NCBI GenBank assembly: GCA_034408935.1
Contig: DAOUMV010000014.1
Span: 1 to 64,000, forward strand
Origin: DAOUMF01 sp034408935
Lineage (GTDB): Bacteria > Chloroflexota > Dehalococcoidia > SM23-28-2 > RBG-16-64-32
Direction of reading: 5' to 3'
Length of the DNA: 64,000 nt
A program made the position numbers and the translations under genes. Positions 7,311 through 15,966 of this stretch are shown piece after piece; the first letter of the stretch is position 1; each line of letters opens with the position of its first letter. The notes beneath the pieces are model-generated. The model was not told the DNA's origin and did no database searches. It saw only the letters and a list, made by a program, of their open reading frames with translations.

Positions 7311-7922
7311 TCACTCCCCGGTCGGGGTCAGCCAGCCAGGTCGTTTGGCCTCGAAGGTACCTATCTTGCTGTCGAGCTTCAACGTCAGCCCGATGTCGTC
7401 CAGGCCGTTCAGCAGCCGCTCGCGCACGAACGGGTCGATCTCGATCGGCTCCCGGAACCCATCGTCGTCGTACAGCGCCTTGCGCTCAAGGTCTACCGTG
7501 AGCTCGTAGCCGGGACTCTCCTGCGCTTTTTGCATCAGCTCCTGCACGCGCTCCTCCGCCAACACAACTGGCAGCACGCCGTTCTGTATGCAGTTGTTGT
7601 AGAAGATGTCTGCGAAGGAAGAGGCGATAATCGCTCGAAACCCGTACTCCAGCAGCGCCCACACCGCGTGCTCGCGGGAGGAGCCGCAGCCGAAGTTCCG
7701 CCCGGCGACGAGGATCGTCGCGCCCTCGTAGCCCGGGCGGTTCAGCTCGAACTCCGGGTTCGGCTCGCCGTCGGCAAGGTACCGCCAGTCGAAGAAGGCG
7801 AACTCCCCGAACCCCGTCCGCTCCACCCGCTTCAGGAACTGCTTCGGGATGATCTGATCGGTGTCCACGTTGGGGCGGTCCATCGGAGCGACGATGCCGG
7901 TGACGACGGTGAACGGTTCCAC
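7311..7922 (-). CDS. leuD: 3-isopropylmalate dehydratase small subunit
   Basis: A 203-residue swivel-domain subunit of isopropylmalate isomerase. Key segments are NVDTDQIIPKQFLKR near the N-terminus and GRNFGCGSSREHAVWAL, which closes over the active site of LeuC. GTG 7922 gives the conserved start EPFTVVTGIV and normal family length, and lies seven bases after the leuC stop. A longer frame runs into leuC and is not supported. LeuCD interconverts 2- and 3-isopropylmalate. Confidence 0.93.
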   Translation of the reverse strand: MEPFTVVTGIVAPMDRPNVDTDQIIPKQFLKRVERTGFGEFAFFDWRYLADGEPNPEFELNRPGYEGATILVAGRNFGCGSSREHAVWALLEYGFRAIIASSFADIFYNNCIQNGVLPVVLAEERVQELMQKAQESPGYELTVDLERKALYDDDGFREPIEIDPFVRERLLNGLDDIGLTLKLDSKIGTFEAKRPGWLTPTGE

Positions 7923-7929
7923 GATTGGC

Positions 7930-9330
7930 CTACCAGTCCCGAATGTCCACGAAGCGTCCCGCGATGGCGGCGGCGGCGGCCATCGGTGGACTGACCAGGT
8001 GCGTGCGCCCGCCCTTGCCCTGCCGGCCCTCAAAGTTCCGGTTGGACGTGGAGGCGCAGCGCTCCCCAGGCTGTAGGATGTCCGGGTTCATGCCCAGGCA
8101 CATCGAGCAGCCGGCCTCGCGCCACTCGAACCCCGCCTCGGCGAATATCCAGTCCAGGCCCTCGCGCTCCGCCTCTACCTTCACCTGCGTCGAGCCGGGG
8201 ACCACCAGCGCCGTCACGTCCTCGTGCACCTTGCGGCCCCGCGCGACCTCCGCGGCCGCGCGCAGATCCTCGATGCGCCCGTTGGTGCAGGCACCGATGA
8301 AGACGCGGTCGATCCGGATGTCCTGGATAGGCGTGCCGGGCTCCAGATCCATGTAGGCCAGCGCTCGTTCGGCAGCGGCCCGGTCCGCCGTCGACGAGAA
8401 CGAGGCGGGGTCCGGGACCTGCCCAGTGACCGGAACCACCATCCCCGGATTGGTGCCCCACGTGACGTACGGCTCCAGCTCCGAGGCGTCGATCACCACT
8501 GTCTTGTCGAACGCGGCGCCCGGGTCGGTGCGCAGGCCCCTCCACGCCTCCACCGCGGCATCCCACTCCGCGCCTTTGGGCGCGTACAGCCGGCCACGCA
8601 GGTACTCGAACGTCGTCTCGTCCGGCGCGATCATACCGGCGCGGGCACCGGCCTCGATGGTCATGTTGCAGACCGTCATCCGTCCCTCCATGGACAGAGC
8701 GCGGACAGCGTCGCCTGTGTACTCGATGACGTGGCCGACAGCACCGTCCACGCCGATGCGCCCGATGATGCCCAGGATCATGTCCTTGGCGGTGACGCCG
8801 CGCGGCAGCGCCCCCTCCACCCGCACCTCCATCGTCTTCGGCCTATTCTGCACTAGGCACTGCGTGGCCAGCACGTGCTCCACCTCCGAGGTGCCAGTAC
8901 CGAGCGCGAAGGCGCCAAAGGCGCCGTGCGTGGAAGTGTGGCTGTCGCCGCAGACTATCGTCATCCCCGGACGCGTGTACCCCATCTCCGGGCCGATGAC
9001 GTGGACGATGCCCTGCCGCTCGGAGTGCATGTCGTACAACCGCACACCGAACTCCTCACAGTATTCTTCCAGCGTCTCGACCTCCTTGCGCGAGATCTCA
9101 TCTTCGATGGGGAGCGAGCGGTCGGTGGTGGGGACGTTGTGGTCCACGGTAGCGATGGTCAGGTCAGGGCGACGCACGCTCCGCTCCGAGAGCCGCAGCC
9201 CCTCGAACGCCTGGGCGGAGGTCACCTCGTGCACGAGGTGCAGGTCCACGTAGAGCAGTGCGGGCTTCCCCTCCTCCTCATGCACCACGTGTGCATCCCA
9301 GATCTTCTCGAAAAGCGTTTTTGGTTTCAT
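7930..9330 (-). CDS. leuC: 3-isopropylmalate dehydratase large subunit
   Basis: A 466-residue aconitase-superfamily enzyme. The 4Fe-4S ligands are visible as the Cys in GACTNGRIEDL and the CSMCLGMNPD pair. The N-terminus KTLFEKIWDAHVV and the VDHNVPT and GDSHTSTHGAFGA motifs are typical of LeuC. It is followed at seven bases by leuD and preceded by a 142-base gap that carries a REP-like hairpin. ATG 9330 gives normal family length, although no strong ribosome site is evident. Confidence 0.96.
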   Translation of the reverse strand: MKPKTLFEKIWDAHVVHEEEGKPALLYVDLHLVHEVTSAQAFEGLRLSERSVRRPDLTIATVDHNVPTTDRSLPIEDEISRKEVETLEEYCEEFGVRLYDMHSERQGIVHVIGPEMGYTRPGMTIVCGDSHTSTHGAFGAFALGTGTSEVEHVLATQCLVQNRPKTMEVRVEGALPRGVTAKDMILGIIGRIGVDGAVGHVIEYTGDAVRALSMEGRMTVCNMTIEAGARAGMIAPDETTFEYLRGRLYAPKGAEWDAAVEAWRGLRTDPGAAFDKTVVIDASELEPYVTWGTNPGMVVPVTGQVPDPASFSSTADRAAAERALAYMDLEPGTPIQDIRIDRVFIGACTNGRIEDLRAAAEVARGRKVHEDVTALVVPGSTQVKVEAEREGLDWIFAEAGFEWREAGCSMCLGMNPDILQPGERCASTSNRNFEGRQGKGGRTHLVSPPMAAAAAIAGRFVDIRDW

Positions 9331-9352
9331 GATGGCGCTTTCTACAGACGCT

Positions 9353-9404
9353 GTAGCTGCAAACCTTCAGGTCTGCATAGGCAGGGCTGAAGCCCTGCAG
9401 CTAC
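9353..9404. repeat. REP-like hairpin pair, GTAGCTGC...GCAGCTAC
   Basis: The outer inverted arms GTAGCTGC and GCAGCTAC enclose two smaller hairpins (ACCTTCAGGT and GGGCTGAAGCCC). A closely related element lies at 11100-11148 and a half element at 17906-17928. It separates leuA from leuC and could serve as an mRNA-stabilising or attenuating structure, but its repetition suggests a dispersed repeat. Confidence 0.7.
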
Positions 9405-9472
9405 TGGTTCAGCGTATATCAGGATACGTCAGGGAGAGTCGCCAAGCCAGCCGCCCTCCCTGACGAAAGCGA

Positions 9473-11074
9473 CTAGGGGTTGGCCCAGACCTCGCCCTCT
9501 CGGGCGCCCTTGGGAGCGTGGGCCAGCAACCGGTTGAGGGCGTTGAGCAGCGCCTTGGCCGACGCCACGACGATGTCGGTGTCGGCGCCACGCCCCACGA
9601 AGGTGCGGTCGTCTGCCTCGATGCGCACCGTCACCTCCCCCTGGGCGTCGATCCCCTCGGTGACGCTGTTGACGGTGTACTCGACCAGACGGTTGGGCAC
9701 GCCCACCAGACCGTTGATGGCCCGGTAAGAGGCGTCGACCGGCCCCGTGCCGATGGAGGTGGTGGTCACCTCCCGGTCCTCCGGCCCGATGAGGCGCACC
9801 GTGGCTGTGGGCATGAGCTGGTTGCCGCACGAAACCTGGAGCAGATCCAGCTTGTACACCTCCTCCACCGTTCGCCGCTCCTCCGACACCAAAGCGTCCA
9901 GATCGCGGTCGTCCACCTCACCCTTCTTGTCGGCCAGTTCCTTGAAGGCGAGGAACACGCGGTCCAGCTCCTCGCGGGTGATCTCGTAGCCCAGTTCGTC
10001 CAGGCGGGCCTTCAGACCGTGGCGGCCGGAGTTCTTGTTGAGGACGATCACGGCACCACGGCTCAAGCCGATGTCGTGGGCGTCGATGATCTCGAAAGTC
10101 TCCCGCAGCTTGGTGATGCCGTGCTGGTGAATGCCGGACTGGTGGCGGAAGGCGTTGGCACCGACGATCGCCTTGTTGGGCTGCACCGCCATCCCTGTGA
10201 GCTGGGAGACCAGGCGGCTGGTGCGGTGGATCTGGGTCGCGTCCACGTTCGTGGACAGGCCGAAGAAGTCGCCCCGCGTCTTGATGGCCATCACCACCTC
10301 CTCTAAGGAGGCGTTGCCCGCCCGCTCGCCGATGCCGTTGATGCAGGTCTCGATCTGGCGGGCGCCGGCGCGCACCGCGGCCAGGCTGTTGGCCACCGCC
10401 AGGCCGAGGTCGTCGTGGCAATGGACGGATATCACCGCTTTGTGGATGTTGGGCACGTTCTCCTGGATCTGGCGGATGAACTCCCCGAACTCCTCCGAGA
10501 TGGCATAGCCAACGGTGTCGGGGATGTTGACGGTGATGGCCCCCGCCTCGATGCACTCCGTGAGCATGCGGTATACGTACCCCGGCTCGGAGCGGGTTGC
10601 GTCCATGGGGGAGAACTCCACATCGGAGCAGTACTTCTTGGCCCGAGCCACCTGGGTGCGGGCCATCTCCAACACCTGCTCTCGGTCCTTGTCCAACTGG
10701 TGGAGGATGTGGATGTCGGAGCTGGAGAGGAAAACGTGGATGCGCGGTTGGGCGGCATGCTTCACCGCCTCCCAGCAGGCGTCCACGTCCCCGGGAACGG
10801 CGCGGGCCAAGCCTACGATGGCGGTCCCCCGCACCTCTTTAGCGATCGCCGTCACGGACTCGAGGTCACCCGGCGAGGAGGCGGGAAAACCCGCCTCGAT
10901 GAAGTCCACCTGCATGCGCTCCAGAGCGCGGGCGATCTCCAACTTCTCGGCGGGGCCCAGAGCCACGCCGGGCGATTGGTCCCCATCGCGCAGGGTGGTG
11001 TCGAAAATCAGTACGCGCTCGCCGGCAGGCTTGTCCCGCTTATCGGCGGGCGGGCTCTTCTTTTTGCGTGTCAT
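9473..11074 (-). CDS. leuA: 2-isopropylmalate synthase
   Basis: A 533-residue enzyme that condenses acetyl-CoA with 2-oxoisovalerate. The catalytic TIM barrel begins with FDTTLRDGDQSPG and includes the metal ligands in SVHCHDDLG. The linker motif FRHQSGIHQHG is present, and the C-terminal 150 residues form the LeuA dimerisation/regulatory domain (LLQVSCGNQ, IGTGPVDASYRAI), so leucine feedback inhibition is expected. ATG 11074 is preceded by GGAGGTT. It is separated from ilvC by an intruding nuclease gene and a transposase gene, so it may depend on read-through or an unseen internal promoter. Confidence 0.95.
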   Translation of the reverse strand: MTRKKKSPPADKRDKPAGERVLIFDTTLRDGDQSPGVALGPAEKLEIARALERMQVDFIEAGFPASSPGDLESVTAIAKEVRGTAIVGLARAVPGDVDACWEAVKHAAQPRIHVFLSSSDIHILHQLDKDREQVLEMARTQVARAKKYCSDVEFSPMDATRSEPGYVYRMLTECIEAGAITVNIPDTVGYAISEEFGEFIRQIQENVPNIHKAVISVHCHDDLGLAVANSLAAVRAGARQIETCINGIGERAGNASLEEVVMAIKTRGDFFGLSTNVDATQIHRTSRLVSQLTGMAVQPNKAIVGANAFRHQSGIHQHGITKLRETFEIIDAHDIGLSRGAVIVLNKNSGRHGLKARLDELGYEITREELDRVFLAFKELADKKGEVDDRDLDALVSEERRTVEEVYKLDLLQVSCGNQLMPTATVRLIGPEDREVTTTSIGTGPVDASYRAINGLVGVPNRLVEYTVNSVTEGIDAQGEVTVRIEADDRTFVGRGADTDIVVASAKALLNALNRLLAHAPKGAREGEVWANP

Positions 11075-11099
11075 CGTCTCAACCTCCTAGCGATCTGTT

Positions 11100-11148
11100 G
11101 TAGCTGCAGGCTTCAGGCCTGCGGGCAGGGCTAAAGCCCTGCAGCTAC
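11100..11148. repeat. REP-like hairpin pair, GTAGCTGC...GCAGCTAC
   Basis: The outer arms GTAGCTGCAGG and CCTGCAGCTAC enclose two nested hairpins (GCAGGCTTCAGGCCTGC and GGGCTAAAGCCC). It lies directly upstream of leuA, close to the REP-associated transposase gene, which is the usual setting for such elements. Confidence 0.75.
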
Positions 11149-11222
11149 GTCGCATCACGTTCCGGACTGGCCCCGCCACGGGCGGGGCCGGCTAAGGTTG
11201 AGAGCGAGTATGTTTGGGGCAC

Positions 11223-11662
11223 CGCAGCTTGAAAGCTGCGGCATACATCTAGCGTTCATACTTCTCAGGCCGTTTCTTTTGGGTCCGAATATAGTTCCTC
11301 ACGCCTGCCAGTGCCGATGGTTCAACTGGCTTAGCGCCGTAGCGCTTCTGCCAGAAGTGGGTAATGCCAGCGTCCATTCGAATCTCGGGTATGGAGCCCA
11401 ATAGGCGCCGAGCCGACGCCCCCTTCATCAGATGCATCGCACGGCTTAGGGCAGCATTGTCAGGTGCCTCCAGAAGAAGATGAACGTGATCGACCATGGT
11501 CTCACATTCGACGAGACCAAGATCGTGCTCCCTCGCAACATCCCGAATCGCTCGTTTCACAGCGTCCTCAACTTGTCCCAGAAGCAGCCATTTCCTTCGC
11601 TTTGTCTTGAACCAGACATGATAGTACACGGCCCACTCTATACCGCACCTTTCAAGGTGCGG
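11223..11662 (-). mobile_element. REP-associated transposase unit bounded by two matching hairpins
   Basis: The transposase gene is bracketed by two 20-base hairpins of the same design: CCGCAGCTT/AAGCTGCGG at 11223-11242 and CCGCACCTT/AAGGTGCGG at 11643-11662. Each has 9-bp arms and a 2-base loop and shares the outer CCGCA/TGCGG. RAYT enzymes act on hairpins of this kind, so these are good candidates for its substrates. The unit lies between a restriction-type gene and leuA. Confidence 0.65.
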
Positions 11663-11674
11663 TAGTGCCAACAC
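11249..11674 (-). CDS. REP-associated tyrosine transposase (RAYT, IS200-like Y1 family)
   Basis: A 141-residue frame with the HUH-type motif VDHVHLLLEA (His-x-His) and a candidate catalytic Tyr in VRNYIRTQ. The AVYYHVWFKTKRRKW segment is typical of the family. The ATG at 11674 forces translation through the right-hand hairpin (LPHLERCG), so a GTG shortly downstream, at AVYYHVW, may be the true start. These single-strand transposases are usually domesticated and mobilise REP hairpins rather than themselves. Confidence 0.85.
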   Translation of the reverse strand: MLALPHLERCGIEWAVYYHVWFKTKRRKWLLLGQVEDAVKRAIRDVAREHDLGLVECETMVDHVHLLLEAPDNAALSRAMHLMKGASARRLLGSIPEIRMDAGITHFWQKRYGAKPVEPSALAGVRNYIRTQKKRPEKYER

Positions 11675-11685
11675 AACTCAGCATC

Positions 11686-12573
11686 TCAGAATTGGCTCCA
11701 GAAGTCTTCATCAATGGTCAAGATGCGCATTGACCCCTCTTTCACCCCAATCCTCTTGTTCACCATGGCGCTGATGAGCTCTTTTCCGTCGATCCGGTGC
11801 ACCAGTTGCCGACCGGGTTCTGACGCGGTTTCCCTCGCGCCGTCAGTGAACTCGACGTTCGTCACCATGACGAGGGTGTGATCCACACCGCCAGCCCGAT
11901 CGCGGAACGCGGCCACGTCCGTAGGGCCAACGTTGGGGCCAGCCCGCCGATGCTTCACTTGTACTCGGACGCCTACTTTGACCAACGGCGCTTCAAAGGT
12001 TGCGGTCACATCAATGTTTCGATCACCCGGGCCACCGACACGTCGAACCTCTGAGTAGCCGAGGCGCCTGAGAACCTCTGCGACCAGTTCCTCAAACTGG
12101 CCTGCTGACAAACTGCCGATCCTGTCGGACAAAGCTCGCTTCAACTCGTTCAGATGTCTGGTAATCAGGTCTTCCAGGGACATCGACGTGGGCGGGCTCG
12201 ATGGTGCTGCTGGTGGCTGGGCCACGGCCGTCGGTTGCGACGGTTGGCCTTGGGGAGGAGGCGTCACAGTGACCGCCGGTTTCTGAGCTACTGGCGTAGC
12301 CGCCAAGAGCTGATCGCGGTATTCCATTAGAGGTCGCCCCTTGACCTTGATCTCCTTCCAGCCATTTCGACTATTGCCAGCAAGCGTGGTAGCAGCCTGC
12401 GAAGGGTTGTCGAATTGCCTGCCGTCTAAGGTAAGGTCTCCGCTCGCTTCAACGCGCCCGCTGTACACCTGGCCCCTCCGGGGTTCGAATGTCAGCCCAT
12501 CACCCGGCTTCAATATCCCGGCATTGAGGAGGTCGAGAACGGTTACGTCGTAGTGGGCCTTGGTTCTAGCCAT
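11686..12573 (-). CDS. RAMA-domain plus Mrr-like restriction endonuclease (type IV-like)
   Basis: Residues 10-90 match a RAMA domain (LLNAGILKPGDGLTF, then GWKEIKVKGRPLMEYR), a module linked to recognition of modified DNA. A Pro/Gln-rich linker follows. Residues 155-260 resemble an Mrr-type PD-(D/E)XK nuclease, with the Asp in GPGDRNIDV and the QVKH core strand (RVQVKHRRAG). A predicted role is cleaving foreign or modified DNA. ATG 12573 is preferred; a GTG nine bases upstream is too close to GGAG. The gene lies 45 bases after ilvC, has no partner methylase in the window, and interrupts the ilv-leu order. Confidence 0.8.
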   Translation of the reverse strand: MARTKAHYDVTVLDLLNAGILKPGDGLTFEPRRGQVYSGRVEASGDLTLDGRQFDNPSQAATTLAGNSRNGWKEIKVKGRPLMEYRDQLLAATPVAQKPAVTVTPPPQGQPSQPTAVAQPPAAPSSPPTSMSLEDLITRHLNELKRALSDRIGSLSAGQFEELVAEVLRRLGYSEVRRVGGPGDRNIDVTATFEAPLVKVGVRVQVKHRRAGPNVGPTDVAAFRDRAGGVDHTLVMVTNVEFTDGARETASEPGRQLVHRIDGKELISAMVNKRIGVKEGSMRILTIDEDFWSQF

Positions 12574-12618
12574 AGCCGTCACTTCTCCAACGCGGCCTCT
12601 GCTCGGTTAGCCTGTTCC

Positions 12619-13617
12619 CTACTCGCGCTTCTGGAGCCACGGCATCATCGCCCGCAGCTCCTTACCCACCAGCTCGATGGGGTGCTCGGCGTTCTGTCTG
12701 CGTAGGGCCATGAAGCTGGGCCGCCCGGCCTGGTTCTCCAGGATCCACTCCCGCGCGAACGCCCCAGATTGGATGTTGCCCAGGATCTGCTTCATGGACT
12801 GCTTCACGCGCTCGTCGATGACCTTGGGCCCGCGAGTGTAGTCGCCGTACTCGGCGGTGTCGGAGATAGAGTAGCGCATGTAGGCCATGCCGCCCTCATG
12901 CATCAGGTCTGTTAGCAGCTTTAGCTCGTGCATGCACTCGAAGTAAGCGATCTCAGGCTGGTAGCCGGCGGCCACCAGCGTCTCGAAGGCCGCCTTCACC
13001 AACGCGGTGACGCCGCCGCACAGCACCGTCTGCTCCCCGAACAGGTCGGTCTCCGTCTCCTCGGCGAAGGTGGTCTCCAGCACGCCGGCGCGAGCACAGC
13101 CGATCCCTTTGGCGTAGGCCAGGGCGACCTCCTTGGCCGCCTCGGTCGCGTTCTGGTGCACCGCCACCAATGCCGGCACCCCCAGCCCCGCGGCGAACAG
13201 CTCCCGCATGCGGTGGCCCGGCGCTTTGGGAGCGACCATCGTCACGTCGATCTCGGGCGGCGGCTGGATCTGGCCGAAGTGGATGTTGAACCCGTGGGCG
13301 AACATGAGCATCTTGCCGGCGCTGAGGCCGCGCTCGATACTCTCATAATAGACCTGACGCTGGAGCTGGTCCGGTACCAGCATCATGATGATGTCCGCCT
13401 CCCGCGCCACCACTTCCGCAGTGTCCACGCTAAGGCCGGCCTCCTGAGCCGCCCGCCAGGGCTCGGAGCCGGCGACCTCCCCCACCACCACGTTGCACCC
13501 GCTGTCTCGTAGGTTCTGGGCGTGGGCGTGCCCCTGTGACCCAAAACCGATAACACCTATCCTCTTCCCCTTGATCAACTCCAGGTTGATATCGCTCTCG
13601 CTGTAGATCTTGGCCAC
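12619..13617 (-). CDS. ilvC: ketol-acid reductoisomerase
   Basis: A 332-residue class I enzyme that converts acetolactate or acetohydroxybutyrate to the dihydroxy acids with NADPH. The Rossmann loop is VIGFGSQGHAHAQNL, and the knotted C-terminal domain has the Mg ligands in DLFGEQTVLCGG and FECMHELKLLTDLM. I chose the GTG at 13617 (protein MAKIYSESD) because AGGAG stands eight bases before it; the GTG nine bases earlier overlaps that site. It begins 17 bases after ilvN. Confidence 0.95.
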   Translation of the reverse strand: MAKIYSESDINLELIKGKRIGVIGFGSQGHAHAQNLRDSGCNVVVGEVAGSEPWRAAQEAGLSVDTAEVVAREADIIMMLVPDQLQRQVYYESIERGLSAGKMLMFAHGFNIHFGQIQPPPEIDVTMVAPKAPGHRMRELFAAGLGVPALVAVHQNATEAAKEVALAYAKGIGCARAGVLETTFAEETETDLFGEQTVLCGGVTALVKAAFETLVAAGYQPEIAYFECMHELKLLTDLMHEGGMAYMRYSISDTAEYGDYTRGPKVIDERVKQSMKQILGNIQSGAFAREWILENQAGRPSFMALRRQNAEHPIELVGKELRAMMPWLQKRE

Positions 13618-13634
13618 GGCATACACTCCTTGCT

Positions 13635-14204
13635 CTACTTGGCCGAATAGGGCGGTTCGAAGCCGGCGTAGCGCTCCGGCTCCTCATGTTCCTCTGGAGG
13701 GTGGGAGATGGCCGAGCCCCTCAGCATGGCCACGCGGCCCGTGCGCACCAGCTCGATGACGGCGTAGTCCCGCAGCAGCTGAAAGATGGCGTCCACCTTC
13801 CCCTCGTCACCCGTAACCTCGACGATCAGTGAGTCCGGAGAGACGTCCACGATGTTGGCCCGAAAGAGATCCACGATTTCGATGATATGGCTGCGGTTTC
13901 CAGCATCCACACGCACCTTAATCAGGGCCAGTTCCCGGCTCACGATCTCCTCTGCGGAGATGTCGCGGATGTTCACCACCTCGATGAGCTTGTCCACCTG
14001 CTTGACCACTTGATCAGCATCGGTAGTGGCGTCCACCACGAACGTCATGCGCGAGAGCCCCTCCGTCTCAGAGTGGCCCACGGCCAGGCTCTCGATGTTG
14101 AAGCCCCGCTGGCGCCACTTGGACGCGATCCGGTTGAGCACGCCCGGCCGGTCCTCCACCAGGGCAATTATCGTGTGCCTCTGCAGGTTGTCGCGTCGGT
14201 TCAT
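13635..14204 (-). CDS. ilvN: acetolactate synthase small (regulatory) subunit
   Basis: A 189-residue protein with an N-terminal ACT domain (HTIIALVEDRPGVLNRIAS, FNIESLAVGHSE) and the C-terminal ALS_ss domain. It binds valine and regulates and activates the large subunit. The start overlaps the ilvB stop by four bases (ATGA), giving coupled translation and balanced subunit amounts. It is often called ilvH in other genomes. Confidence 0.95.
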   Translation of the reverse strand: MNRRDNLQRHTIIALVEDRPGVLNRIASKWRQRGFNIESLAVGHSETEGLSRMTFVVDATTDADQVVKQVDKLIEVVNIRDISAEEIVSRELALIKVRVDAGNRSHIIEIVDLFRANIVDVSPDSLIVEVTGDEGKVDAIFQLLRDYAVIELVRTGRVAMLRGSAISHPPEEHEEPERYAGFEPPYSAK

Positions 14205-15910
14205 GCCGTCACCTCCACCCGCTCGTCCTCATAGGCCGGCAGATCCACGGTCTCTTCCAGGGAGGCACCCGGCGGCACCATGGGGTAGATGTTCTCGTCC
14301 GGCTTGACCTGGAACTCGCAGACCACGGGGCCGTCGTGCTCCATCGCCTGCCGGATCACGGGCTCTACCTCCTCCTTGCGTGTGGCTCTGAGCCCCAGGA
14401 CGTCGAACGCCTCCGCCAACTTGACGAAGTCCGGGTTGCGCAGGGGCGTGGCCACGATGTTGTTGCGATAGAACATGTTCTGCCACTGACGCACCATGCC
14501 CAGGTGACTGTTGTTGATGATGGCGAACTTGATCGGCCAGCCGTACTCGGAGATCGTGGCCAGATCCTGCATCGTCATCTGGAAACCACCGTCGCCGCAG
14601 ATCGACCACACCAGCTCGCCGGGCTTGGCTGCCTGCACTCCCATCGCCGCCGGCACCTCGTACCCCATCGTCCCCAGCCCGCCCGACGTCACGAAGGAGT
14701 TGGGCTTGTCAAACCAGAAGTTTTGGGCGGCCCACATCTGGTGTTGGCCCACCCCAGTGACCACGTAACAGTCGCCATCCGTGGCGTCGTACAACTTCCG
14801 GATCACAAACTGAGGGAGCACATCCGGCGTCTCCCGAATGGTGATCGAGGGATGGTCTCGCTTCAGCTCATCGATGTGGGCGAACCAGTCCGGCCGCTCC
14901 ATGAACTGTACGTGCTTGTTCAGCTCGCGCAGGCAGACGCGGGCGTCGCCTTGCAGGGTGACGGCAGGCCGCACGTTCTTGCCGACCTCCGCCGGGTCGA
15001 TCTCGATGTGGATGATCCTGGCGTTGGGCGCGAAATCCTTCAGCCGGCCTGTGATGCGGTCATCGAAGCGCATGCCAGCGGCGATGATCAGGTCCGACTC
15101 GTGGATGGCCAGGTTGCTCCAGTACATTCCGTGCATCCCAGGCATCCCTAGACAGAGCGGATGCGTCCCCGGAAAGCTGCTAATGCCCAGCAGGGTAGTG
15201 ATCACCGGGATGTTGGCCTTCTCCGCCAGCTCCCGTAGCTCCTGGAACGCCTGGGCGATGATCACCCCATGACCAGATATGATTACCGGCCGCTTGGCCT
15301 GATCGGTGAGCTCCGCGGCCTTGGCAACCGCCTCGGCTTCGGGGTAGAGGCGGGGCCGGTACCCTTTCAGCTCGATCCTCTCCGGCCACACGAACTCCGC
15401 CTTCTGCTGGAAGACATCGCGAGGGATGTCCACCAGCACTGGCCCCGGCCGCCCGGTGGAGGCGATATGGAACGCCTCGCGCATCACCCTGGGAATCTCC
15501 GCCGCGTTGAGCACCAAGTAGCTGTGCTTGGTAATGGGGATGGTGATGCCTGTGATGTCTGCCTCCTGGAAGCCGTCGCGACCGATGAGGGCGGTGATGG
15601 CCTGCCCCGTCACGCAGACGATGGGCACGGAGTCCATCCAGGCATTGGCGATACCGGTGACGAGGTTGGTGGCGCCGGGCCCGGACGTAGCGAAGCACAC
15701 CCCTGGCTTGCCTGCCACCCGGGCATAGCCGTCGGCGGCGTGGGCCGCGCACTGCTCGTGCTTCACCAAGTAGTGGCGTACCTTCGGGTAATAATTGGGC
15801 AGCTCGTCGTAAAGAGGCAGCGTAGCCCCGCCGGGCAGACCGAAGATGTCCTCGGTCCCCTCTCTGGCCAGGGCCTCCATGACCATCTGGGCTCCCGTCA
15901 TCTCCGCCAT
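14201..15910 (-). CDS. ilvB: acetolactate synthase large subunit
   Basis: A 569-residue ThDP enzyme. The catalytic Glu lies in VKHEQCAAHAADGYAR, FAD is expected in the central domain, and the ThDP-binding motif starts GDGGFQMTMQ and ends INN. It makes acetolactate and acetohydroxybutyrate from pyruvate and 2-oxobutyrate. The ATG at 15910 is chosen because GGAGGAG lies seven bases upstream; a GTG directly before it is in frame. It follows ilvD by 56 bases. Confidence 0.96.
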   Translation of the reverse strand: MAEMTGAQMVMEALAREGTEDIFGLPGGATLPLYDELPNYYPKVRHYLVKHEQCAAHAADGYARVAGKPGVCFATSGPGATNLVTGIANAWMDSVPIVCVTGQAITALIGRDGFQEADITGITIPITKHSYLVLNAAEIPRVMREAFHIASTGRPGPVLVDIPRDVFQQKAEFVWPERIELKGYRPRLYPEAEAVAKAAELTDQAKRPVIISGHGVIIAQAFQELRELAEKANIPVITTLLGISSFPGTHPLCLGMPGMHGMYWSNLAIHESDLIIAAGMRFDDRITGRLKDFAPNARIIHIEIDPAEVGKNVRPAVTLQGDARVCLRELNKHVQFMERPDWFAHIDELKRDHPSITIRETPDVLPQFVIRKLYDATDGDCYVVTGVGQHQMWAAQNFWFDKPNSFVTSGGLGTMGYEVPAAMGVQAAKPGELVWSICGDGGFQMTMQDLATISEYGWPIKFAIINNSHLGMVRQWQNMFYRNNIVATPLRNPDFVKLAEAFDVLGLRATRKEEVEPVIRQAMEHDGPVVCEFQVKPDENIYPMVPPGASLEETVDLPAYEDERVEVTA

Positions 15911-15966
15911 CACTACACTCCTCCAGATGCCGCTCTAGCCATTACTGTTACATTCATCCCCGATTT

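Noticed and set aside
11223..12573. A complete composite transposon carrying the RAMA-Mrr gene
   Set aside because: The hairpins bracket only the RAYT gene; no matching terminal repeats enclose the nuclease gene and no target duplication is visible.
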